The translations under genes and the position numbers were made by a program. From positions 31,472-95,471 of the forward strand of contig JAJEHQ010000030.1 in assembly GCA_022823625.1 (NCBI GenBank): a stretch of DNA of 64,000 nucleotides. The letters are read 5' to 3'. Below, piece after piece: positions 27,771 to 36,264 of this stretch. Within the stretch, counting starts at the first letter, position 1. Every line of letters begins with the position of its first letter. Below the pieces are notes generated by a model, which saw only the letters and a list, made by a program, of their open reading frames with translations, had not been told where the DNA came from and ran no database searches. Origin of the DNA: Gammaproteobacteria bacterium (lineage in GTDB: Bacteria; Pseudomonadota; Gammaproteobacteria; Arenicellales; JAJDZL01).

Positions 27771-29447
27771 ATGTCTTATTCGTATAACCTCGGTCCATAT
27801 TTTGACTCAATAAACAGCACTAGCAACGAGCAGGAGACCTGGTTAAACCGCGGCCTAGTCTGGCTCTATGGCTTTGATCTGGAAATGTCATTTCAGTGTT
27901 TCAAGCAAGCTTCTGAACTCAATCCGTCATCTGGAATGGCCTTTTGGGGAATGGCATGTACCTCTGGAAGCTACTACAACAAACCTTGGGCGAGGATGCA
28001 GAAAGACGAACTGGTTCAGAAGCTGGAAAAGACTTATCGGTTGTCCCGCGAAGCGAAGCTAAGAGTATCAGATGCTACAGACTGGCAGGCGATGATGATT
28101 GAAGCGTTGCCGGCGCGCTATCAGTCTCCAACTCCGGTTGCTTTGGAAGAATATGAACGTTGGAATGATGAATACGCTGAGGCAATGCGACATGTGTATG
28201 AGGCTTTCCATGAAAATGATCACGTCTGTGCCCTATTTGCTGAAGCGCTGATGACGCGAACACCATGGGCGTTATGGAACTTGAGGTCAGGTAAACCTTC
28301 TGAAGGTTCATCGACTCTAGAGGCAATTGAGGTTCTGGAAAAGGCGATGGAGCGAAGAGAAAGCTCCGGAAAAATTCCACATCCAGGTGTACTGCATATG
28401 TACATCCATGTGATGGAAATGTCTCCGGTTCCAGAAAAAGCCCTTAGGGCGAGTGACCAACTCCGACAGCTTGTTCCAGATTCAGGTCATTTGTGTCACA
28501 TGCCATCTCATATCGATGTACGGTGCGGTCTTTACTACGAAGCCGTCATTGCGAACGACAGAGCAGCTGTCGCAGACAAGACTTACGTGAAAAACGAAGG
28601 CATCCTAAATTACCATGCGTTTTCGCGTATCCATAATTTGCATCTGAAAGTGTATGCAGCCATGTTTCTGGGTCAGTATTTTCCTGCACTTGATGCTGCG
28701 AATAAAATCATTGAAACCGCCCCAGAGGAGTTGCTCAGAATTGAGAATCCGGCAATGGCGGACTGGTTGGAAGGCTATGTTGCAGTTGAGGCACACGTTT
28801 ACATACGTTTCGGACGCTGGGAGGAAATCATCCATCACCAACTTCCCGAAGATTCGGACCTTTACTCAATGACGACTGCCACCTGGCACTACGCAAAAGG
28901 TATAGCCCATGCAGTACGCAGCGAGACCGATGATGCGAAGGCAGAACAGAAAAAGTTCTACGATGCTGTAAAACGGGTTCCCAATTCTCGCTATTTGTTT
29001 AACAACTCTTGTCAGGATGTTCTAAAGATTGCAGATCAGATGCTTTGTGGTGAACTTCACTACCGACAGGAAAACTACGATGAAGCATTTAAGCATTTGC
29101 GAAGGGCGGTCTACCTCGATGACAACCTGAAGTATGACGAACCTTGGGGATGGATGCAACCAGCCCGTCATGCATTGGGTGCCCTGTTGCTGGAGCAGGG
29201 GCGAATAGAAGAAGCCAGACAGGTTTATCTGGATGATCTAGGACTCTCCGATACATTGGTTAGCACATCTCAACACGTCGATAATCTTTGGAGCCTGCAT
29301 GGCCTGGTAGAGTGTCTGGAACGAATGGGTAAAAAGAAGAAAGCCAAGTATTTCCGGAGTCGGCTAAATCTCGCCAAGGCCAGAGCAGACGTACCCATAA
29401 ACGCATCCTGCGCCTGTAGGCTTGAGCATCACTGTTGTGACGGATAG
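27771..29447 (+). CDS. Tetratricopeptide-repeat protein with Cys/His-rich tail
   Basis: The 558-residue protein is built of TPR-like helical hairpins. Examples are the N-terminal GLVWLYGFDLEMSFQCFKQA followed by SGMAFWGMACTSG, and a later REENYDEA-like hairpin around DEAFKHLRRAVYLDDN. It lacks a signal peptide, so it is likely cytoplasmic. The last 13 residues (CACRLEHHCCDG region) concentrate four cysteines and two histidines and could bind metal. ATG 27771 follows a strong Shine-Dalgarno; GTG 27768 is adjacent. No enzymatic domain is visible and no function is assigned. Confidence 0.8.
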   Translation: MSYSYNLGPYFDSINSTSNEQETWLNRGLVWLYGFDLEMSFQCFKQASELNPSSGMAFWGMACTSGSYYNKPWARMQKDELVQKLEKTYRLSREAKLRVSDATDWQAMMIEALPARYQSPTPVALEEYERWNDEYAEAMRHVYEAFHENDHVCALFAEALMTRTPWALWNLRSGKPSEGSSTLEAIEVLEKAMERRESSGKIPHPGVLHMYIHVMEMSPVPEKALRASDQLRQLVPDSGHLCHMPSHIDVRCGLYYEAVIANDRAAVADKTYVKNEGILNYHAFSRIHNLHLKVYAAMFLGQYFPALDAANKIIETAPEELLRIENPAMADWLEGYVAVEAHVYIRFGRWEEIIHHQLPEDSDLYSMTTATWHYAKGIAHAVRSETDDAKAEQKKFYDAVKRVPNSRYLFNNSCQDVLKIADQMLCGELHYRQENYDEAFKHLRRAVYLDDNLKYDEPWGWMQPARHALGALLLEQGRIEEARQVYLDDLGLSDTLVSTSQHVDNLWSLHGLVECLERMGKKKKAKYFRSRLNLAKARADVPINASCACRLEHHCCDG

Positions 29448-30174
29448 GTTAACGGCCACAGAGGGTTTGTGCTACAGGAATCAGTGAATGCACAAGCTTT
29501 ATTTGATGATGACAGGTTCTTCCGACATAGCCTGGCGAAATTATTACCGGTTGCGTCGACCGCAGGTTGTAACCCTTTCAAGAGTCTCCATCTTTTTGTC
29601 TGCTGTTGTCATACAGCCGCTTAAAGTTGAGCTTTCCCAAAAATCGGCTACTCGGTTAATTTTTTTAAATTTCGAGAAATCTCAAGTAGCCGTGAGCACA
29701 GCAGGACAAACTGAATTGTGGTTTCTGGAATTGGATCTCCAAGCCTCTCAACCTTAACGTCACTAAAGTTTCGCATTGTAACTAGCCAGATTCCCAATTC
29801 GATCTGGATTACCTACCTGGCTGGCACCGTCTCATTTACAGTATGCGGTCCCTAAATTTTTCATTTTAAAATTCATCGCTTCAAACGGAGGAAACGCAGC
29901 TTCGCTGAAATCACCAATATTTCATACGAGCATAACATCCTTTTCAGATCATTCGTTTAGGGAATTTTGTCTTTTTTACAGCAGGGTACTTGAGAGCGAC
30001 AGTCTATTGTGACAAAAGTCAGCGTTGTAACACATGGGAATTCGGTAACTCTGTACTAACTTTAACTAAAATTGCAATACGTTGCGATTCGGGATGTGTG
30101 TAGACAATAGTTGATGCAAAGCCTGAGTCCGGATGGTTTATCACTTTGATAATTCAAATTTGAGGAGATGAAAT
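29448..30174. other. Non-coding stretch upstream of VOC gene
   Basis: This 727-bp stretch has no convincing gene; an open frame at 29488-29757 lacks family features. A long-loop inverted repeat CGGCTACT/AGTAGCCG spans 29645-29692. The remainder is AT-rich, with no recognised RNA gene. Confidence 0.4.
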
Positions 30175-30570
30175 ATGGCTAAAGCGATACATTCGATGCT
30201 TCGGGTTCTTGACGAGGAACGTTCGATTGATTTTTATGATAGGGCCTTTGGTCTACAAGTTGCCGAAAGAATGGATTTCCCTGAATTCACCTTGGTGTAT
30301 TTGCGTAATTCTGAAGCCGATTTCGAACTTGAACTGACGATTAACAAAGACCGAACCGAACCTTACGAACTCGGAGACGGGTATGGACATCTAGCGGTTA
30401 CGGTACCCGATCTGGATTCCGAACACGCTCGATTTGAAGCTGAGGGGCTCAGTCCGCGCAACCTCGTTGAATTTGCTCCAGGAGGCGAAATAGTAGCACG
30501 ATTCTTTTTCGTACAGGATCCCGACGGTTACCAGATTGAGGTAATCGAATCCGGTGGTCGCTACGTATAA
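30175..30570 (+). CDS. VOC-superfamily protein (glyoxalase I/lactoylglutathione lyase-like)
   Basis: The 131-residue protein has the two beta-alpha-beta-beta-beta modules of the vicinal oxygen chelate fold. Landmarks are the N-terminal HSMLRVLDEERSIDFYDRAFGL, YLRNSEADFELELTIN, YGHLAVTVPDLD and FFVQDPDGYQIEVIE. His7, Glu in FELELT, His in GYGHLAV and Glu in QIEVIE fit the metal ligands of GloA, so lactoylglutathione lyase activity is likely. It has GAGGAG at 30161-30166 upstream and stands alone. Confidence 0.88.
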   Translation: MAKAIHSMLRVLDEERSIDFYDRAFGLQVAERMDFPEFTLVYLRNSEADFELELTINKDRTEPYELGDGYGHLAVTVPDLDSEHARFEAEGLSPRNLVEFAPGGEIVARFFFVQDPDGYQIEVIESGGRYV

Positions 30571-31124
30571 ACCAACAATACAGGGTAATTAGGCAAGCTA
30601 ATATTAATGAATATCAGAATCTAAAACTTCTGACGCGGCAGAAGCCGCAGCCGCCCTTGAAGGCAGGCACCTGACTAATGTCAATGATTCCTTTGACATC
30701 GTCGTCGTCAAAAAACATGGCACCATCGAAGCGGTGCAATCGGTATTCAGACAACAGGGATTTGACGGATCTGTTAACTCCAATGCGTCCAATTACAGGA
30801 AACCGGCACTCGTCATGATCGCTGCCTGAATCAGTTTCACTAACAACTAACCTTCCCAGAATCGACTGTCGAAACGGAACAGAAACTTATAGATATACTC
30901 TTGCAGAATTTTGCGCGACATACCATGACATGTGCGTCTGATGAATTGTTTTGCGGTGGAACCGATCCTAAATTGAATCTAGCTCGGCAGTAGGTGCAAG
31001 CCAAGGTAAAGGATTCGAAATCTACAGGCCAAATTTGTCGGTATCGACCCCAATCAAAAACGCTCGACTGGATTCAGGGCGCGACAACTGATGATGAAGC
31101 AGTGTCGCGAACCTGAAAATTCCT
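30571..31124. other. Long gap with a possible decayed coding fragment
   Basis: On the plus strand an open frame runs from 30611 to 30829 without any start codon near its beginning. Its translation includes DSFDIVVVKKHGTIEAVQSV, which looks protein-like, and it ends at TGA 30827-30829. A second fragment near 30890-30990 reads LLQNFARHTMTCASDELFCG. Neither is recognised; they may be relics of a dead gene. No other feature is seen. Confidence 0.3.
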
Positions 31125-31997
31125 TTAAGCGGCTTTTTCGAAAGAGGGTGGATTGTAAAAAGGCCGGTCGCCAACGATCGTAACACGATTCATGAGCCGG
31201 TGTTCTGCTCCATAGTCATGTGATGCGTAGTGTTGCGTGCACCGATTGTCCCAGAATGCGATATCACCTGTCTGCCACGTATGTCGAATCTGAAAATCGG
31301 GCAACTGGGAATGACGAAACAGCAGTCTTAGCAGGGCATCGCTTTCGAGCTCCGATAATTCATTGATCCGCTGTGTGTAGTATTCATTCACATAAAGCGA
31401 GGTTCGTCCGGTCTCTGGATGCGTTCGAAGAACTGGGTGAGTCATTAGCGGGAAAGCTTCTTTGAGTTTCTGAACTCGCTGCTCTCCACCTGGCTTCAAT
31501 CTTAAAGCAGTACCCCAGCCACGCTCAATAGAATGTTGAGCAGTCAGTTCATGAAGTAGATTCCTGATCGGTTTAGACAGCTTGTCATAAGCAGCATACA
31601 TACTGGCGAAAAGGGTGTCTCCGCCAGCTCCTGGTATTTTCCTGGCAATCAGGATGGAACCCATAGATGGCGCTTCCTGATAAGTCACATCAGTGTGCCA
31701 CTGGTGCTCGGAATCGCCGGCTCGACCCTTTGATTCAATGACGGTGAGACGCGGATCTTCGTCTTTGCAATCAAACACCGGGTGAGGTTCGTCAAGCTCA
31801 CCAAAATAAGCGGCAAATCGCAAATGATCGGATTCGGAAATTGATTGTTTTCTGAAAAACAGAACACCAAATTCCAACAGTGCACTTCTGATTTCTGATA
31901 CCGCCTCTTGAGAAAGAGGTTGACTCAGATCTATATCGTCGATAAACCCTCCCAAATGAGGCGATCGGCGGGTGGCGGTGAAATGTTTGAATTTCAT
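31125..31997 (-). CDS. TauD/TfdA-family Fe(II)/2-oxoglutarate dioxygenase
   Basis: The 290-residue protein is a TauD/TfdA dioxygenase. Iron ligands are H101 and D103 in HQWHTDVTYQEAPS and the distal His in RCTQHYASHDYG at about residue 256. The 2-oxoglutarate arginine lies in HRLMNRVTIVGDRPFY. Known members hydroxylate taurine, 2,4-D, alkyl sulfates or amino acid derivatives, and the present substrate is not evident. GGAG lies 6 bp before ATG 31997. Confidence 0.9.
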   Translation of the reverse strand: MKFKHFTATRRSPHLGGFIDDIDLSQPLSQEAVSEIRSALLEFGVLFFRKQSISESDHLRFAAYFGELDEPHPVFDCKDEDPRLTVIESKGRAGDSEHQWHTDVTYQEAPSMGSILIARKIPGAGGDTLFASMYAAYDKLSKPIRNLLHELTAQHSIERGWGTALRLKPGGEQRVQKLKEAFPLMTHPVLRTHPETGRTSLYVNEYYTQRINELSELESDALLRLLFRHSQLPDFQIRHTWQTGDIAFWDNRCTQHYASHDYGAEHRLMNRVTIVGDRPFYNPPSFEKAA

Positions 31998-32651
31998 AAT
32001 TACTCCACGAATTCAGGCGTTAGGTGTTATCTGGTTGGTAAGCCTAATTGCGTTGATAGACTGCTACACGTAGCGATAAACCTTGTTATTCTAATCCGTT
32101 GATTTCATTTGATGCAAATAATTTTGATCGCTAGCAGCCAACTGATGTGACCCGATATTTCAGATTCAACGTCTATCAGCACGCTACAAAAATACTGATT
32201 CTCGCCTGGCAGAAAATCGTATTTGGTGAACAGGAAGGCTCCAAATTGGCCGGAGTAGTGGTAGCAAAAGGTGATAGTCATTCAATTGCACCTACGAAAT
32301 TTTCTTCCGGCTCAACGACTCGAACGTAATCCCATAATACATTGTAGTTACAAGATTGAAATCTTCTAAATGAATCCTGTCCTGCACTAACTTGCATAAT
32401 ACGCGGTTAGGAACTCATGGTTCAATGTAGAAATAGGCACATCAGTCAGCAAAATTTTGGTATCAAGTTAGTCGTGTTTGCTCTTTCGGATTTTTAATCG
32501 CTCTACAGCCAGTGCAGTTCGCTGTATTCCTGTGACTGAAAAATCGGATGGCACGTTCTACGTAAACAAAAACATTTAACGTTCAGAAATCTGACGTGAA
32601 AATACTGTAGGACGCCGAACCACCTGACTGATCAACTCAATAGGAATTGAA
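31998..32651. other. Intergenic stretch with a possible 39-aa ORF on the minus strand
   Basis: A small minus-strand frame (ATG 32397 to TGA 32278-32280) encodes 39 residues including NVLWDYVRVVEPEENFVG. It has protein-like composition but no clear ribosome site, and could be a gene remnant. The rest of the 654 bp is AT-rich and holds no recognised feature. The AGGA at 32642-32645 serves the downstream gene. Confidence 0.3.
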
Positions 32652-33644
32652 ATGTACGGTGATTATTTAAGACGTGAATTCAAATGTTCGGGAGTCGTGG
32701 TACTTCCTGTCATTCATGTGATTGATTTTGAACAAACCCGGCGAAACATTGATGTCGTTATCGACGAAGGGGCTCTAGGGTGTTTTCCAATTAATCATGA
32801 CTTTGACATTGATGAATTTCTCCCAATCATCAAAAAGGTCAGGAGAAATTATCCGACGCTTTGGTTTGGAGTTAATTTTCTAGGCGTATCGGCTGATCGT
32901 GCAGTTCCTATTTTGGAGGATCTGCAAGAAGTTCACGATTGTGATGTAGACGCTTACTGGGCAGATAATGCCAGAATTGATGAATCCGCCAAACTCGAAG
33001 ACCAATTTGAAGCAGCGGAAACTGAAGAAATTCGAGTGTCCAGCGAATGGCAAGGACTTTATTTTGGAGGTGTCGCATTCAAGAAGCAGCGGGAGGTTGA
33101 CTTTGAAGATTTGAGTCGTGCCGCGGAACTTGCAGCTAATTATCTCGACATTGTCGTAACTTCTGGTGAAGCGACAGGCACAGCAGCACCAATTGACAAA
33201 ATTAAACAAATCAGATCGGGTTCGAATCAAACAGCAGTCGCTCTTGCTTCTGGTGTCACTCCCGAGAATATTGATTGCTATCGAGACCATATTGATGCGA
33301 CGTTGGTAGCCACCGGCATCAACTACCCAGGTGATTTTTACAATATAGACCCGCTTCGACTACGCATGCTCTTGGAGGCTGCTCGTGAACCCTCTAGAAG
33401 CAGTGACTACAGTGATCGCGATCATCGATGGTACGTTCAGTTGATGGCACCTCGCTCAAGAAGTGAAGAATATGCATGGCTAGATCCTAGTTCGGCATAC
33501 ATCAATGCCAAGTCATTTGCCACAATCGTCGATGACCTGATCGAACCATTTAGTCCACTATCGGTTGATCTTGTAGCTGGTATTGACGCGGTTACAGAAG
33601 CAGCTTGGCATTACTTTCATTTATGTCACGCACAGTCAATCTGA
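32652..33644 (+). pseudogene. BtpA-like / APRT-like fusion, 3' truncated by deletion
   Basis: Residues 1-240 match BtpA-family TIM-barrel proteins (GVVVLPVIHVIDFEQTRRN, LASGVTPENIDCY, ATLVATGINYPGDFYNID). From about residue 258 the sequence changes to the N-terminus of an adenine phosphoribosyltransferase-like domain (HRWYVQLMAP, AWLDPSSAYINAKSFATIVD, VDLVAGIDA). Right after VAGIDA, at about 33590, the PRTase homology stops; the catalytic PRPP loop is missing and 18 unrelated residues follow. The same DNA begins the tail of an ABC ATPase in another frame. The BtpA half may still be made. AGGA lies 6 bp before ATG 32652. Confidence 0.75.
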
Positions 33645-34143
33645 AGCATTAGCGATGACTGATCGAGTCATCATTATGAGCAAAGGACGAATCGAACAAA
33701 TTGCTACCGCGCAAGAAATTTTTCGACGCCGAGCCAATCGATTTGTCGCAGAATTTGTCGGTTCAAACAACATATTGGATGGGAGCGTGACTGCAATAGA
33801 AGACGGTTCAATGGTCGTTGATACCAATATTGGAACTGTGACAGTCAATGCGCCGCAAAACGATGAGTTCAAAGTTGATGATCATGTTGAAATGGTGATC
33901 AGCGCAGACAAAATCGAACTAAGTGCACAGCCAACAGGGTCCACCAATGAATTTCGCTGTTCGCTCATCAGCGAGGAATTCATCGGTTCCATCATCGGAT
34001 TACTGGTAGAAACTACGAACGGTTTCGAAATAAAAATTCAAAAGCCACATCATGAACTTGAGCTACACAATCTAACTGAAGAAGGTACACTTTGGTTTAG
34101 CTGGAAACTGGATACGCCCTATTTGCTCCCTCGTAAATCATAA
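33583..34143 (+). pseudogene. C-terminal fragment of PotA-type ABC transporter ATPase
   Basis: The fragment begins within the nucleotide-binding domain at LTRLQKQLGITFIYVTHSQS, which includes the H-loop His, and continues through MTDRVIIMSKGRIEQI into a complete TOBE-type C-terminal domain. Walker A, signature and Walker B motifs are all absent, so it cannot hydrolyse ATP. Family members are ~350 residues; 186 remain. It probably belonged to a spermidine/putrescine or iron-type importer whose other genes have been deleted. Only a TTG at the junction could start it. Confidence 0.85.
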
Positions 34144-34520
34144 GTGAGTGGGGCGCTTATCGCAAATTTTCAATTTGTTTTACCTGAATAACTCTTACTT
34201 CATGGTTGATTCAGTCCTCAAAATCACTCCCCTCTGCCTGAAGCGCATTTAGTGAGTAGGATTAAGGTGACTTCATAGGTTTGCATGACAATTCAATTTC
34301 AAAAAATTTGGCTGACACTCATTCATATTGATTTGCGGATTCCGCTCGCATGCTATATTTTTTTGGAAGAGTATGACTCGCTGTAAGAATCAAATTTGAC
34401 GAACACCTATCCCACTATAAATATCCGTGCGTATCGACATTGAATTGATGAGGAGCGTAGCAGTTCATTTGATGAACTACGTAGGCCGATAATTAGGGAT
34501 AGTGCAGAGAGAGAAAAGGA
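34144..34520. promoter_or_regulatory. Upstream region of Na/Pi cotransporter with hairpin
   Basis: The 377-bp gap contains no gene. A 7-bp stem with a 3-nt loop (AGTTCAT/ATGAACT, 34462-34478) lies about 45 bp before the transporter start and extends outward as CGT/ACG. It could be regulatory. No Pho box was recognised. Confidence 0.35.
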
Positions 34521-35669
34521 GTGGAAAATAATCGACTGAATCCAATGACCAAGAAGATACTGGCGTGGGCCACAATAGTGTTGGCGCTATATGTGCTGCT
34601 CGTTGCTGTTGGAGTGGTTGGCAAAGGCTTTAAACAGGTGTTTGGCGGACCGAATGGAATCGAATCACTGTTCGTATTGGCAACGAATCCGTTCATTGGG
34701 CTTGTCTTCGGAATTTTGGCAACCGCGCTAATACAGTCTTCGAGTACCGTCACAGCCATAATTGTCGGTCTTGTCGCAGGCGGATTGCCAATTTCGGTAG
34801 CAATTCCCATGGTGATGGGGGCCAATGTCGGGACCACAGTGACCAATACGATTGTCAGTTTCGGTCATATAAATCGGCCATCGGAGTTCAAAAAAGCTTT
34901 TGCAACTGCCACCGTGCACGATTTTTTTAACCTCCTCAGCATTGTGATCTTCCTCCCGCTGGAAATTGCATTTGGACTTTTGGAAAAGCTGAGTTATTGG
35001 TTAACTAGCGTCGTTGAAAATATTGGAACCGTTGACGCTTCTGGCAAGAGTATTTTCAAAACAATAGTGGGTTCAGGTGCAGAATTTGCGGAGTTCTTGT
35101 TATCTGGTTTATCAGACGTTTGGGCTGGAGTTACACTCATCATAATTGGAGTTGTGTTCATTTTTATATCGGTTTTGCTTCTTGGAAAAGTGCTAAGAGA
35201 GGCGTTCGTTGGTAAAGCTCGGAACTATCTTCAAACCGCTGTAGGCAAGGGTCCAGTCACCGGTATATGTTCTGGAGCATTGGTTACAGTACTAGTTCAG
35301 TCATCTTCCACTACAACCAGCATTATCGTGCCATTGGCGGGAAATGGGGTCATTGAACTTCGACACGCCTACCCATTTACACTTGGAGCCAATATCGGCA
35401 CTACGATTACTGCCCTATTAGCTGCAATTGCAATTACGGGGCCTACTCATGAAGTGGCACATCAAATTGCATTTGCTCACTTTCTCTACAATCTTCTTGG
35501 TGTCATCGTCATTTACAGCATTAAGTGGTTGCGAAACATCCCAATTGCAGGGGCAAATTGGATTGCGCAACTTGGTGCCGAGCATAAATCATTGGCAATT
35601 GCCTACATTATCCTGGTGTTCTTTGGCATTCCAGGAGCACTCGTATTTTCCAAAGCTTGGATAGGTTGA
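34521..35669 (+). CDS. Na+/phosphate cotransporter family protein
   Basis: A 382-residue polytopic inner-membrane protein of the SLC34/NptA type. It has the duplicated Na/Pi signature: ALIQSSSTVTAIIVGLVAGG near residue 72 and VLVQSSSTTTSIIVPLAG near residue 257, each followed by GANVGTTVT or GANIGTTITALL. The cytoplasmic PhoU-like tail seen in some bacterial homologues is absent. Na+-coupled phosphate uptake or export is the expected role. The GTG at 34521 directly abuts AAGGA, so ATG 34545 is a possible alternative start. Confidence 0.9.
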   Translation: MENNRLNPMTKKILAWATIVLALYVLLVAVGVVGKGFKQVFGGPNGIESLFVLATNPFIGLVFGILATALIQSSSTVTAIIVGLVAGGLPISVAIPMVMGANVGTTVTNTIVSFGHINRPSEFKKAFATATVHDFFNLLSIVIFLPLEIAFGLLEKLSYWLTSVVENIGTVDASGKSIFKTIVGSGAEFAEFLLSGLSDVWAGVTLIIIGVVFIFISVLLLGKVLREAFVGKARNYLQTAVGKGPVTGICSGALVTVLVQSSSTTTSIIVPLAGNGVIELRHAYPFTLGANIGTTITALLAAIAITGPTHEVAHQIAFAHFLYNLLGVIVIYSIKWLRNIPIAGANWIAQLGAEHKSLAIAYIILVFFGIPGALVFSKAWIG

Positions 35670-36264
35670 AGTTTTCTGCTCTTTGGACCATCATGCAAGT
35701 CGCTGCGAAGAATTGCTATTGGGTTGCATTATTTAAGAGCACCCTCAATATAGCATCAGCAGGAAATTAACTATTAGTGCAAATATTGAAACTAAATGAA
35801 GAAGCGGACTGAAGCCTGTTTAACTGTCAGTCAAAGCTTGTTCACAATTAAGTCGATGGTTTCCGCTCTTTCGGTTATTTCGTTTCTTGTTCAGAGAGCA
35901 GGAATCATTAAGACCAGTTACCAATGTTAAGGGCTAAATTGAAGACTTGCGTTACTCTAGCAACAACCATGACGTAAATTATTCCTACGAATTCAATTAA
36001 TTGTGATAGTTAGACTCACCATCAGTGAGAAACTGACTACGATAGAGATTGATTCAATTCCGCTTTCACGCAACACTAGCGGGTGAGTTCCCCTTCACAC
36101 GCCTCAGATACCCTCAATTAACCTACCTAATCAGACTTTGTACTGGTCTGGCTGACTTGATTTGATCGTCTATTCATCAGCGAATAGCTCAAAAAAGTTC
36201 TTTTATAACATTACATAGGTAATTGATTCTGTTGGGAATCTAAGGCAGTTTAGATTTTCCAATC
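35670..36264. promoter_or_regulatory. Long upstream region of the permease-SPFH operon
   Basis: This 595-bp stretch is AT-rich with no credible ORF. It precedes the five-gene operon and should contain its promoter. I see no strong hairpin or operator. Confidence 0.35.

Noticed and set aside
29488..29757. 89-codon plus-strand frame after the TPR gene
   Set aside because: It lacks a ribosome site, has no recognisable domain and contains the long-loop inverted repeat.
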